Assembly (NCBI RefSeq): GCF_030463535.1
Contig: NC_132894.1
Span: 16,921,933 to 16,985,932, forward strand
Direction: 5' to 3'
DNA length: 64,000 nucleotides
Origin: Salminus brasiliensis
Taxonomy: Eukaryota > Chordata > Actinopteri > Characiformes > Bryconidae
The notes under the pieces are model-generated. The model ran no database searches and had not been told where the DNA came from. It saw only the letters and a program-made list of their open reading frames with translations. The stretch's first letter is position 1; each line of letters starts with the position of its first letter. Shown one piece after another: positions 44,805 through 58,508 of the stretch. The position numbers were made by a program, and so were the translations under genes.

Positions 44805-47800
44805 AAGAGATTGGGAGGAATTAAAGGAGAGAGGGAGGATGGAAGGGCAGATAAATGATAGGAGGAAACACACAGAATCCAGTGTACATTTTTGTTATTG
44901 CTGTCCTCTTCTCCATCTGAGGAATTCGATAGTTCTTCAGCGCTGGATGGGATGGTTTCAAAGTCTTCTGTGTCCATTGAGGGTAAACGGCGTTGAGTCC
45001 ATCCTTAAAAAAAGATGAAAAACAGCATTGTCCATTTAAAAAAGAGTTTTTACAAAGACATGCTTTAAAGGAAGGGCAAGTAACAATTAAAACAGCACAA
45101 CTGAACACAGCCTCTTAACACACAACATCTATATTAATCATAGTTTGTTGTTTTTTTTATCTTTTTGCAAACAAGTTGAAACGTAACAAAAAAACAAGCA
45201 AATCAATTCATGAATTTATTGATTTTATTATAATTTCATTAATAATTTCATGAATTTTTATTTAATATATACACACTGTCGCTGTTATATCAAAACAGTG
45301 TCTCCATTTAAAATGTTCATATCATTGGAAAGGTTAATAAAGAATATTCTCCTGTAAAATTCGCATTTTGGAGACACATGGTTTTGGTTGCACAGCTGCG
45401 ATATGCAAATATAAACAAAATATATTAAATAAATAAAAATCCTAAAAACAAAAAATGCCATAACAGATTGCTGACTTTCTTCCACAAACAGCAACCATAA
45501 AAAAAAATAATAAAATAAAAAAAAACAATCTGAGACAATGCTCTTTCTCTTTCTCTGTCGATTACCTGATTGAGAGGAAGACCTAGGCACACTGGGCTTG
45601 GTACTTGCTGTACCTTTATTTTTGCTGTCAGCAGGAAGAGCACCTCGTAAAGAATCTGAGAGAAAATGTAGCTCTTATTCAACAAACATGATGACAGTAG
45701 CGACTAATAGCCGAAACCACACCACCACAATCACACACAATCAGACATGCAGAAACCACAATTGGAAACACTACAGCCGAGGAAAACTCCACTACCTACG
45801 CGGTTTCCTGACCAAAAGTCCCACCCTATGAGCACATTCAACAATCCCAACAATCAACATTCACAAATATATCTGGAAAATCAAGAATGAGTTCTTGGTT
45901 ATAACAGGTTATAACACCAATATAAGAGGTTATATAAGAGGTTATAACACCAATGACTCCTTCACCCACCCACAGAATCATGCATTTATGGAAATCGCAG
46001 TGCATCAGAAGTACGCACATTCCCACCCAAGCTTACATCATTTCAAAACGTTAAAAAAACAAAAAGAAAAAACGTGCTACAGACAGGACACACATTTGAT
46101 CATGCACCAAGCTTGCTACTCTTTGTAATACCTCCATAGCCGAACGGTGTGGGGTCACTCTTTATTTGGTGTCTCTTGCTTTTAAGGTTTGCAGAAAGAG
46201 GACCTGAGTAATGGAAGTAACGGATGTTTAGTAGATTTATTCAAGCTGGCATAGGAAATCTTTAAGTTTAAAAAAGTAAATGTAATTGTGTGAACGGCAA
46301 AATATTTTTGCAGATGACCATTTTCTGAGCTCCCTCGCAACACAAGACAAGACAAGACAAGACAACCATAGTCAGCATTTGTATTGGACACAGATGGAAT
46401 TCAGCTTCCGCCTTTATCCCATCCGTGCAGTGAAACACACACATACACACCAGTAAAACACACACAGTGACAGTGAGCACACGTGCCCGGAGGCGTGGGC
46501 AGCCATTGCTGCGGCGCCCGGGGAGTAGAGAGGGTGAAGGGCCTTGCTCAAGGGCTCAACAGTGGACCCTTGCTCTAACTGGCCGTCATACATTGTGCTC
46601 ACACAAAAGTGCACTTCATTCAAAAGGGACTGTTTCTGTCTTTTTTTTCTAAAAAGCTATGGTCTTGCACTGTTACTGATCAGTTTTCTGATACTATATG
46701 GGAGACATGGCAGACGAAGAATGGCAGAAGAATACAAAACTTTTCCATCTACATTCCATCAAGTGCAGAAGAAACCCTGCTCTGAATGCCACGCTACCTT
46801 TCAAATGTCAGCTTATCAGCAGACAATGTTTATCACTGATGAGATTCAATTTAAGTACATTCTGTTCTCACCCTTTTTTTTGGGAGCAAGAAGGTTGATT
46901 TCATGCCAAGTATAAGATTCAATAGCGCATATTTTAACAGTTGTGGTGTAACAACGGAGTCATTACCATAGCTGTCCTGCCCTCAGTGAAAAGCTGTCTA
47001 ACCAGCTGGTTCGTGCCTGATCTGAGGAGCTCATTGAGAAGTGAGTTGGTGGCAGTGTGTGAGAAGACAGATGGATCTACAGGCAATCAGGTACCTTTTG
47101 TGCGTGTGGTGGAGGAGGCACTGAGGGAGGAGGCTAAAGAGAAGCGGCGTGTGACTTCCGCCTCCTTAGGTGCTGGTTCTGGAGTGAAAGGCAGGAAAAG
47201 GGTTAGTAATTAGGAAAACATGGAGAGAAACGGGGGGAGGAAGATAGGAGAGAGGAACAGCAGACAGAGCACTTTTCAGAGACTTTTGGGTGCAAATTAT
47301 GGGTCGTGCTTTATGTCTGAACACTGATTTCTGCCTTCTACAAGGACTGGCTCTAAGGGCAGGTACTGGTTTGCCACCAGCAACAGGCAGCTTCAATGTT
47401 ATTCATTTTATTTAGTGAGCTGCTGCAGCAGCTCGAGGAATGGGGGCGGAATATGACAGACTTTGGACATTTAGGTGAGCTACTTCTGCACAGGACCTGC
47501 AAGAATAAAATCAATCACAGATAACTGGCACCTAAAGTTCCTGAGTTCCTGAGCAGAAGTGATCTCAGGAGGCCAACACATGCAGTATGAGTGCATTTTA
47601 CTAGAACTTTACTCAAAAAAGCACTGATGGCCATAATCACAAACATGAAAAGTCTAGTATTTTAGATGTGATTTTATTTAAATAAAATCAGATTCTAGAG
47701 ACGTGATTAAGAGGGGTGTTTAATAGCAAAAGAAATGTTCTTCAAGATGCAAGACTGTCAAAAAAATAAAAGAAAATAAACAAAACTAAACAAAAAAGCT

Positions 47801-50800
47801 TTAAAACCTTTACTTGGGATTTTAAAGTCCAATAAAAAATGAAAGGAAACACTGGATGAAGAAAACAAAATCTGCTGAAAACATATTCACACACCTTTTT
47901 TTTTTTTTTAAATGTCAAGAGTGTGACAGAGGCACATTGAAACACTACACTATGACATTTGCTTGAGTGCAGGGAATTTTACCTTTCATGTTTTCTTTTG
48001 TCTAGATGCAGAGGTTGGCCTATTTTGCACAAAATTTGAATTCCTTTGAGAGTCGAAGAGTGTAAGATAATAATTCTCCCGCTCTGACAGAGAGCACCTT
48101 GGGTTCCGGCGGTCTATTTAGTTGCCATTCATACTATGAAAAGAAACATCAGCGCACTCCGAGATGAACGACACGGATGGCGACGACAATGATTTATCAC
48201 AGCACAGACAAGGGCAGCCACTTCGTAGTGGGACCGCACTCTGAAGGATGGACATGATGTAGGTGAGCATACGAGCAGCATGGTAAGGACAGCAGAGTTT
48301 TACCTGAAGGCAGAGACCTGCGATTGGACAGGCCTTGTAAGGTGAAACGCTTTCTAGCCAGAGCTGAGGATTGGTCTGAACTAAGGCTGCCAGAAGCATC
48401 AGCTATGGAAGGCAAAGGAAGAAGCACACCAGAAAGTGAGCAGTTAGAGTAAGAGACATGAGACAAAGAGCCAGCAAGAGAGCACAGAACTGCCCTGCTG
48501 AGAACAGTCCTTAATGCTATGGACTGTGAACAAGGCCAGGGTCAAGCAGGGCATTCGGACATTTGCATGATGTATAATGTCCTGCATGTCAGACAGACAC
48601 TTCGCTTTCTAGTAAAAATCACACTGGGAATGAATAAATGTCCTCCATATCTTTACGAAATTCTTCTCTTCATTCCAACTCTAAACCATTAGTTACCTAA
48701 AATCACCTACATCACACTAGACATTTTACACGCTCAGCCATTCATTCCTACAAATATGTCCTCAAATGAATACTGGTCTCTTCAAGATTAGTGGATATTA
48801 GGATAGTAGTCAATAGGGGTGTAACAGTGCCACATTTATCGGTGTGGTGTCACCTGGTGTGTTCATTTATTTATAAGACCAGGGCATTAAAAAACACAGC
48901 TTCAGCTAGGAACCAGTCTGAACGCTTTAGACAAAACTCCACTGTGCCAACATAAAATGATAAAATTATGAAAACACACATTAACATCAGGAATATTATC
49001 AGGCACAGTTTTTTTCTGTATCAAAAATTGCATTAAACTGAGATATGGACACTACCATATCTAACCGTATCCTGAATGTTGTGCATTGTTACACCCCTGT
49101 ACGTTTTCTGAGAAAGACACAAGAAAATCAGGTGTTGCTGAGAAATCTGAATGGGTGTGTACAGGTACTAAACTTGTTTGAGTACATATGCAGTCATCCG
49201 TGGGGCTGCTCAATTAAAAACTTTGAGTACATTCGGTTAGAGAACATGCTGGAACCTAACCTTGCACTGTTTTAAACAGAAATTGAAAGTAACTAGACTT
49301 TTCATTTCAAGATTACTTGAAATAAAAATTATTTACATAATCTTCAGTCTTCAAAGTTCATCAATTGGACCATAAGGACCATTTCCTAACATTGCCTGTA
49401 CATTCATTTAGTTATCTAGCTGTAAACACTTGTGATTTCAACACAATAACAGTGAGGTATTCGCATCATATCGAGAAACTACGCTGACTGAATAAACATA
49501 CTCTTTAGTAGCTGAAAGAACAACGGCTCTAGATGGCTAGCAGTTGAAGACATAAGGTAAAGTACTCCTTAGCAGTACGTACCAATTAGCCTCACCCAAA
49601 ACTCTCAAAACTCCAATCTCACAATGCCAAACTCAAAAACAACTGCCAGTAGCAAGTGCTTAGAATACTTCTAACACGCCACATCAGCTGTCTTCCAGAG
49701 GGTGTGAAGGACGGTTAGTTCTGTGAGCTAATTTCACTACATGCCCTTGAGGACTACTTGAGATGTCCATATCGTTTCATACATAATCAGTGCCATAACT
49801 ATAATGAAACGGCACAATCGCAGGCTTGCAGGTTCTCCAACACCCTCAACACATCAGCTAACACCCCTAGTCGAGGGTGTCAATCTCACTGCGATGTCAG
49901 ATCGGTTTTAGCTCTCCCTTTGGAAACGTACCCCCTTCTGAAAGGACACTGGGTCTATTCGCTTCATAGCTTAGTGTTAAGATCATCATGGCTGGCAATA
50001 TTTTGAGTGAAACTTTTTCTACCATGATCTTCATGCAAAACAGACCTACTGTATGTATGAATTTTCAAATCACAACCCAAGCATGATATGCAAATGGGGA
50101 GCGATATTTCTGTTACAAGTCAGCTGCTAATAGTGCATATTAAAATCAACACATTATTGTACAACCAGCAGCTGAGACAGCAACACAGCAAGGCTATACA
50201 TTTGCATGAATGCTGGAAAACTCCTCCCTCTATGGTCTATAACTCCTCCCTCAATGTGTGACACTACGGTTTATCTGCTCAATACTTCTGTTTATATGTG
50301 CAATAATTTATAATAATAACTGCTTTATAGAGAATGTTCCATATTTATTATAACATTTACAGCCACTTTGCCACTTTATTATATTCATATAATTTATGTT
50401 CATGTACATATTTAATTTTTCTTCTCTTTTTGTTTTATATTTTATATTTTTTATAGTGTTTATTCTTACCCGAGCGGTTGCAACCGTAACAACTGCAATT
50501 TCCCTCCTGGGATCAATAAAGAATTTCTGATTCTGATTCAGAAAAAAAAATCCATATCTGTGAAGTGTAATGTAAAAGACTGAAAATGACCGTGCCAGTT
50601 GTTAAATCCTTTTCTTTCTGAAGCTTGGGGTCAATAACTAGATTTCAGTGGAACTTGCTTTAGCACTGGTTTCCCCTAGGCCCAGAGCTGTTTCCTCCTG
50701 CTTTTTTTTTAGCATGGCTGAACTAGCGCCATGACACCAAGCAGCTCCACCTTTGGTTAGTGGACTGGCCTTTTTTATGCACAATCACTATATTTTCACA

Positions 50801-50898
50801 GCACAACATCTGAGCATTCTCTGCTAAAACACTGTGCTGTGAAAACAACACTGCAGAGTGTGTTCACAGGATGTCTCTTGTCTGATACTACTCGCACA

Positions 50899-50950
<52 letters not shown>

Positions 50951-53900
50951 TATAACGACTAGTAAAGCAGTGGAGCTGCCCAGGTCACACCAAGGCAGAC
51001 AGGGGAGTCATTGTTCAGAAGTGAACTGAACTAATAGGTGGCCAACAACTAGCACTTATCCTTAAGCAGCTGTTAATGGCATTCAGACCTGGTTTTCAGA
51101 AGGACTAAAATCAGGCTCATTTCTTACCATCTCCACTCCTTTTTCTTGATTTTATTATTATTATTATTATAATTATTTTAGATATTTTAGTATATATATA
51201 TACTATAATTAAATGATTACAATAATGATTACTGTATTGTCATTTTAGTGATATTAATTTATCTTTATTTTATTTTATTATTTAGTAACTTATTCTTCTT
51301 TTGTTTTTAATTGTATCATCTTGTTGAATTTTGACCTATTCTATTTTTAATTATATATTTTAATTTATATTTGATTTATCATATTTTTCATATTTTTACC
51401 TGTCCTATTTTACACTTGTATCTATCTCCTAATTCCTATAATACTTATTGTATTTTATTTATCTTTCTCTTACTAATTCAATCTTTTTTTCCTTTATCAT
51501 ATCATTTTGCTCTTACCTTTTTATTACCTTGATTATTTTCTTTTTAATGTCTTTAATTTGGTCATTTACCTCCATTGATTTTTTATTTCATCTTTCAATC
51601 CCTGTCTATCATAAATACTCAGCCACACTAAAAAGAACACCCTCTGTGTGTTTTCTGAGTGAAAATAAAGGTTAAATGATTGGTTTTGAAAGTTTGAATT
51701 TATCTAAATGGATAAATACAGAGAATAGTAGGATAGTTTCTGTGTTATAATTAGACTTAAGCTATGCTGTAACTGCTTGCCTCAGGTACAGAGGATAAGC
51801 TTCAATGTTTGGGAGGAAAGGGTCTCACCTCGTTTATGCCTCATGTTGGGGCCAACATCGCTGCGCCTGTAGCCTGTCTCAGGGCTGGAGGAGTCAGACT
51901 GCCTAAGGGCCACTTTGCGCATATTCCTGCCAGAGGAAAGAACAACGCACACAACTAAGGGGCAGAAGCCACACTTTTCTGCCCACTGATTGACGATTTA
52001 GCGGGTTTTACACAGGAAACAACCATTCAACAGTGCACTGACACACTAACACACAAGCAAACAAAATACCTCATGGGAGCATGGTAGACGTTTTCTGTGA
52101 TCCTTTGATGGAGCTGGCTCGCCTCTGAAAGAGAAATAGGTTGCTCAAATTTATATATATATATATTTATATATTTCCATAGCTCTAAGGTATGCTGTAG
52201 ACATTTCTAGATTTAAAGATGGTCAGATGCCAAAAATAACCAGCGATTATGAGAATATTTCCACTTGCATGCGAAAAAAAACATTCTGGGGCATGTTAGA
52301 AGACCTTAATGTGGCCACAATATGGAGTTTCTGTAAAATGAAATGGAATAATAAAATCTAAGACAGTAAATAACCTCACACCTACAGAGATCATCTGAAA
52401 AAACAATGGGCAAAATGTCAATCTCCCTACTCAATCATGAGGGTTGCGTTCAATGATGAGCGTGTCAGACTTTTTTTTCTGGCTGTAGCAGAGCTGGTTT
52501 ACAAACGTGCAGGGCACAGACATGAGCAGCCCCGGCGAGAGACACGCACCTCTGCATGCTTCCAGCTGGCCCGTCAGCACTTTCCGGATCTCAGACACCC
52601 ACATGTTCTTCACGTCCATGGAGGAAGCCTGAGACAGAACACAAATTCATACACCCACTGCAGCATTCTAAGAGACCACTACCGCAGTCGCTTCACTGTG
52701 GTACAACAGTGCCCTCCAGTGCTCAAGTAGGGGAAAAAGAAAATCTGTAAGGATGGCGTGTATTGTGAGTCTGTGACCAGCATTACCTTCAGTAGCATAG
52801 ACACATGCAGATACACATCTAACATTTTTTTTTATTTATTCAAAAAAGAAAGCAGGCCACAACAAATGCAGCTACAAGAAAGGTGGAAATAAGGTTGTTG
52901 GACAAACAAATGAGTATCGTATCTGAGAGAATGACAGAAAGACTGATTCGAGCCCATACCTGAATGATGTAGACCTCCTCTCTCCCATTGTACCAGATTT
53001 CAAACTTTTTGACATCTCCTTTCACATTCTCTGTGATGCCAACAGCACTCATCTGACACAGAGCACATAAAACATAACATCAATGAGCAAATCAAATAAA
53101 GTTCATTTCTAGGCTCTGAAATCAGACTTGCACAATGACAAACATGCACATCATCGCGGTTTGGAACAAAATCTTCCTTTTTATGATTGAAATGGTTATC
53201 TGTGACCACATGGTTTCCTAAGCTAAACTGAAATCATGTCACATTAACTTGCATTGAAAGTAGCTCCAGTGGCAACGATATGCATCTCAGTCACAGTGCA
53301 TATCTGATTTCAGAAACTAGAAAAACATTATGCAGTTTAGATTTGACTTTCTCTTTCTAAAAAGGGAATCTGCCATCCTCCTGAGACATGAAAAGGGTTT
53401 GTGGTGCCAACATCCAAACAACCTTCCCGTAGCACAAGTATAATGAATTCTTAGATGACAATTTGTGCACTGCATCAAAAGCTTCAATATGGTCATAGGC
53501 TTCTCTTTTTCTATACTGAACAGATATTTCAAATACCAAGGTAGCCCACTCCTTTCTTATGGCTTCATATTTTGACTATATAGTTTAAGTCTATTATTCA
53601 CTTAGAAAATCCTAGAACCCCAACATAATCATCATCATCAGGCTTGACAGTTATATACAGCCTAAATAGGCAGTCCCTTAAGACTGTTTTAGTGCAGCGT
53701 CTTATTTATTCATTCGAGGGTCTGGAAGGTTTTTGCGGCAGTTTTTCTGGACACATGTATATTCATACTTCCGTCACATGCAGAGCCTTAGAAAGATAGT
53801 CTGGCACTGTTTGCTAATCAGCTGTACTTCTATAGCCAGTGCTTTATCTGTTGTTCAATGAACGAGACTGTCTATTCCTATATTGCTACCTCTCAAAGAA

Positions 53901-56035
53901 AGCCTTGCGTTTCCTTTTCCCCCATCTTTGTGACTATGTTTGGGACAGTATTTCATTACAAATGAACAACATGCAACAATATGTGGACTATAAGACAAGA
54001 CATTGAATACAATTTCACATGGCAATGCATCTACATTAACCTGCTTTTAAAGTTATGAACCACAATACATGTTTTAGAGTACTGTTCCACATGCTTGGTG
54101 CAATGACATATTCCCACCAGAGGGGTCTCTAATTCCCCAAATCTTGCGGAAAATCACTTTACCTTCTCTATATACTCACTCATTTTAAATAGAACTAGCT
54201 GTCTGGAACGGCTACAAAGTGTAAAGTATCTAAACCATGTATCCCCACTTTCTTAAATACAGAGCTACACGTGTTTTCTTACCTTCAGGGAGTGCTTAAA
54301 ACTGTAGGAGGGGGATTTTTCATGGCCATCTGAGGTTTCCTCGCGCTTCTTGCAGAACAAAATCATCTTATTGTACAAGAAGAGATGTCTCTGCATGGGC
54401 TTGAAACGTGCCAAGTCCTTCACCTTATTGTGACCTTTCTTATGGTCTGTCCAGACGTTGAAAGAGCCTTGCATGAGCAGCTTGCCCAGGTCGTTCAGGT
54501 TACCCTACACATACAAATATGGAGAGAAAAAAAAAGAGTTTGTGTTACACAAGGCCAACTTTTCATCAAATTCACATCATAATAAAATACCTCCTCTTCT
54601 GCTTATGAATGTATTGTTGATTAAATGCTTAGAATCCACCCTTTTTAAAGAATGCTTGTTTAACTGAGCAATGAACGAGGGCTAATTCATATTGAATTAC
54701 GCCATGCTTTTCGTACTGCTGGTGAGAGTTGTGACTTCTAAAGTTTAATCATTGTGACCAGTTCATTCGCATTTTCCCATAAACATTCAGTGCACTGTCT
54801 TGTCCACATGCAGAGTACATTTTAGGAATAAAATACCTCAAAGCCAGTGATGGCGATCTGGTGCATTGAATCATTTACTGACTTTATGATGTCCAGCATA
54901 GTGGCCAAAGCTTCCTCCAGTTCTACCGTGCCTTCAGAGTTCTTGCTGCACTTCAGCATCTCCTACAAACATAAACAAATCGAAATAAAATCAGAAATGC
55001 AAAATTCCCAAACAAACACACAACAAAACTATTGGGATTTGTACTCAAAAGACAAAGCCTTGCCTTTAACATTAGCTGGTACTTGGTGATTCTCTGCACA
55101 GGCTTTAGCAGGTATGCATCTAAGGAAAGCTTATGGTCTAACCGTTTTTGGCATTCCTGTATCAAAAGAAAATACACTGAGAAAACCATGTTACACACAC
55201 ATAGACTTTTAAGCATTTGTACCTATACAACACATCTCCCAACCTACATTAAAGAAGCATGCTAGCACTTGCATTTTTAAAGGTACCAAAAAAAAGGGAC
55301 AGTGAGTAGGTACTTTCTCAAAGCAAAGTATAGCAATTCAGGTGTCACCTGAAAGAACATGCTGTCTCCACACTGCCTCCAGAGAGCTTCAGACCGAGGT
55401 TTATTTTGACAGTACTTCTCATAGATCTGCAACTCTTCTTTCTGTGGGAGAGCATAGTGAGACAGCCTTTCATTTCCAATCGAAGCAAACCCCCAGACTC
55501 TAGTGTCAGTGCATGGCCTGCAAAATGAGCTCTTGCTTTCGTCAATCCTTGTGGCACTACTCACTCTTTTCAAGAAGCATGTTCCCACCAACTCAGGCTT
55601 CTCCACAGAGTTTTCCAGCTCTTTGAGAAAGGTTCTGCAAAAGGACGAGGGACAAAACAAAGGAAGCCAAGCAAGAACAATTGAATTACAATTACATCCC
55701 ATTAGGTGGTGATTTAATAATACTGTACAACCTAAATAGACCCAGAAATCATACTCCAGTAGTTTTCTTTGATAGGTTTGTATGTCTAAAAAGTAACGTT
55801 TCCAATGATTCTGCACTATGATAAGCTACTTTCTATGTATCTCAATATAACTGACCCACTCTGGTATGGTACAACAACTTGTTTCTATTGGACTAACATG
55901 AAAATGACACAGACAATGGCAGAGTTTATGAAATTACCATGTTATGTAAACTGTTGCCAAGGATTTGCATGTGGCTAATGCACTGGCGACTTCAAGTCCA
56001 AGTCAAAGTGAATTGAATATTGAATTGAATAAATA

Positions 56036-56123
<88 letters not shown>

Positions 56124-58462
56124 AGAATAAAAAGAAACTGTTGCACATACTAATATTACTGTCCTTGGTAATTTGGTTATTATTGCACTTGTTATTTAGC
56201 ATATGTTTTTCCTAACAGTCCTAAGTTGTGTGTTATGTCAGTGGGTGTTTAGTAATCTAATGGCGACAAGGTTCTTTTTGAATCTGGCAGTGTTACGGGC
56301 AGGAAGCTGAAAAGTCCAGGGGCAGGGTGGGTAGGCTCTCTGACTATCTTGAGGGCTCTGCTGAGGCAGCATGACTGGTACAGATCTTGAATGGTCGGAA
56401 GTGAGGATCTGATGATTCTCTCTGCCATCCTCACCACTCTCTGGAGAGCTTTCTGGTCCGAGGTGGTGCAGCAGCCATACCAGACTGGGAGGCTGCTGGT
56501 CAGGATGCTCTCAATAAAGCTTCTGTAGAAAGTTGTGAGGATTGGAGGTGGGAGATTTGCTCTCCTCATTTGTCTCATGAAATGAAGACGCTCTTAACAA
56601 GGAAGGTGGTGTGTGTTGTCCATGTCAGGTAGTCTGGAGTGTGTACTACCAGAAACCTTGTGTGACTCCACAGCATTGCCATGGACTGTAAGTGGCAGGT
56701 GTACTGTGTGCTTCCTCACTGACAGATTGTTGTTGTTACACCAGACCACAAGTTGGTTCACTACCTCTCTGTAGGCAGACTCATTGTCATTGCTGATGCG
56801 GCCCACACCTGTTGTGTTGTCTGCAAACTTGATGATGTGGTTCATTCTGTACTTGACACAGCAGTCATGGGTCATCAGGGTTAACAGCAGAGGGCTCAGG
56901 ATACACCCCTGGGGAACACCATGATGATGGTTTCAGAGGTGTTTGGTCCAACTCGTACTGTTTGGGGTCTGTCACAGTGGGGTACTGATGTCTAGTGGTT
57001 AAAGTTTTCTGACCAAGTGCTGAGGGATGACCGAATTGAAAGTAGAGCATCTGCATTTAACTGTTTTTGTTTTCCCACATGGGCCAGGCACAGGTGAAGC
57101 GCTGCTGATATGGTATCATCCGTGGAGCAAAACAGCCTTGTTTAGGAGCTAGTACAGCATTGTTGGGGCGGAATGCCTCACCTTTACCTTCCATCTTTGT
57201 TTCATCTAATCATAAAATGTTTTGTTTTTCTTTGTCCATGGGACAAGTCTATGGTCGCTACACTAAGTCTATGGTCGCTACACTGTCGCTAGACAGTGGA
57301 ACCGGTGTTCCAGGTCATGGCAGGCCTGTGCCTTGCTCTTGTGCCTTGTTCTTCCACACAATAGTTTGAACCGATAACATTGGAATCTGCAGCTGTTCAG
57401 AAACGACTCCAAGAGACATTCATGATTCTCAGAGTCTCGGACACTGAGCTCCTTGGACTCTGTATTTAATCATGATCACTAACAGAAAGTTCATTTTGGA
57501 GTGTTCAGCACCAATTAATTAGTTTCATAGACAGAGACATTAATGTCTATGATGAGTGTGTGTACAATTGCGACTGTACAGCTGTTGTCAGACATTTATA
57601 CAGTCATCATGAACATGAATATATATGTATTTGCTGAATATAACATATTGGACATTACCTATTAAACGTACATGTAAAATGATACATTATAAATTCAGCA
57701 AATAAAGGGCAATATGTTTATAAAACATAAACATAAAACCCTTGTTCTTTCTGAGTTTTTTTCTTTGTTCTATTAGATATAAAGAAAAATGGAAGCTCTC
57801 TGTGGTTGACACATTTATCAGTGACTCATCTACAGCCAGGGGCAGTTTCAGTCGCAGCCTAAACCGTGTGTGAATGTGAGCTCCATAATCAGAACAAGCC
57901 TACAAACAGAACAAGCAAATAATAATTTTACCATGAACTATTTAAGCAGGTTCCCCTGAGAAAATATGAATAATGTATAAAGTACATTATTGGCGTACTA
58001 TGTTTGTTCCTTACATTTAAAACTGAGATACAACAAGAGGAGAACTAAATAGTAAAACCAGTCATTTCCTATGCTAAACAGGCTGTCACTAAAATAATCA
58101 TGCAAAGAATGTACTGACGTCAAATAGCAGGCAGATCAAATGATAGAGGGATGGAATTTAAATATTTGGTGTGTATGGGAAGGTTGTGTTAAAGCTGGAT
58201 AAAGCTATAATGTTTCTACATGTGTAGATTTGTAAACAGTGAAATGTTTCCTTACTTATTGTGAAAGTCATAAATTTCAGCAAGGTTGCCAAAGAGCACA
58301 TCCTTTTTATTTTCCAGCACCGGTGGGATTAAATGTGTCAGCTCTGAGTTATCCAATGCTGCAGCATAACCCTAAGGGATTAAAAAACAATGTGAGGTAA
58401 CAATATGGCAGCAATGGTAGCAATCCTACATTAGGAAGTCTCGTCCCTCATATATCCTTGTG

Positions 58463-58508
<46 letters not shown>

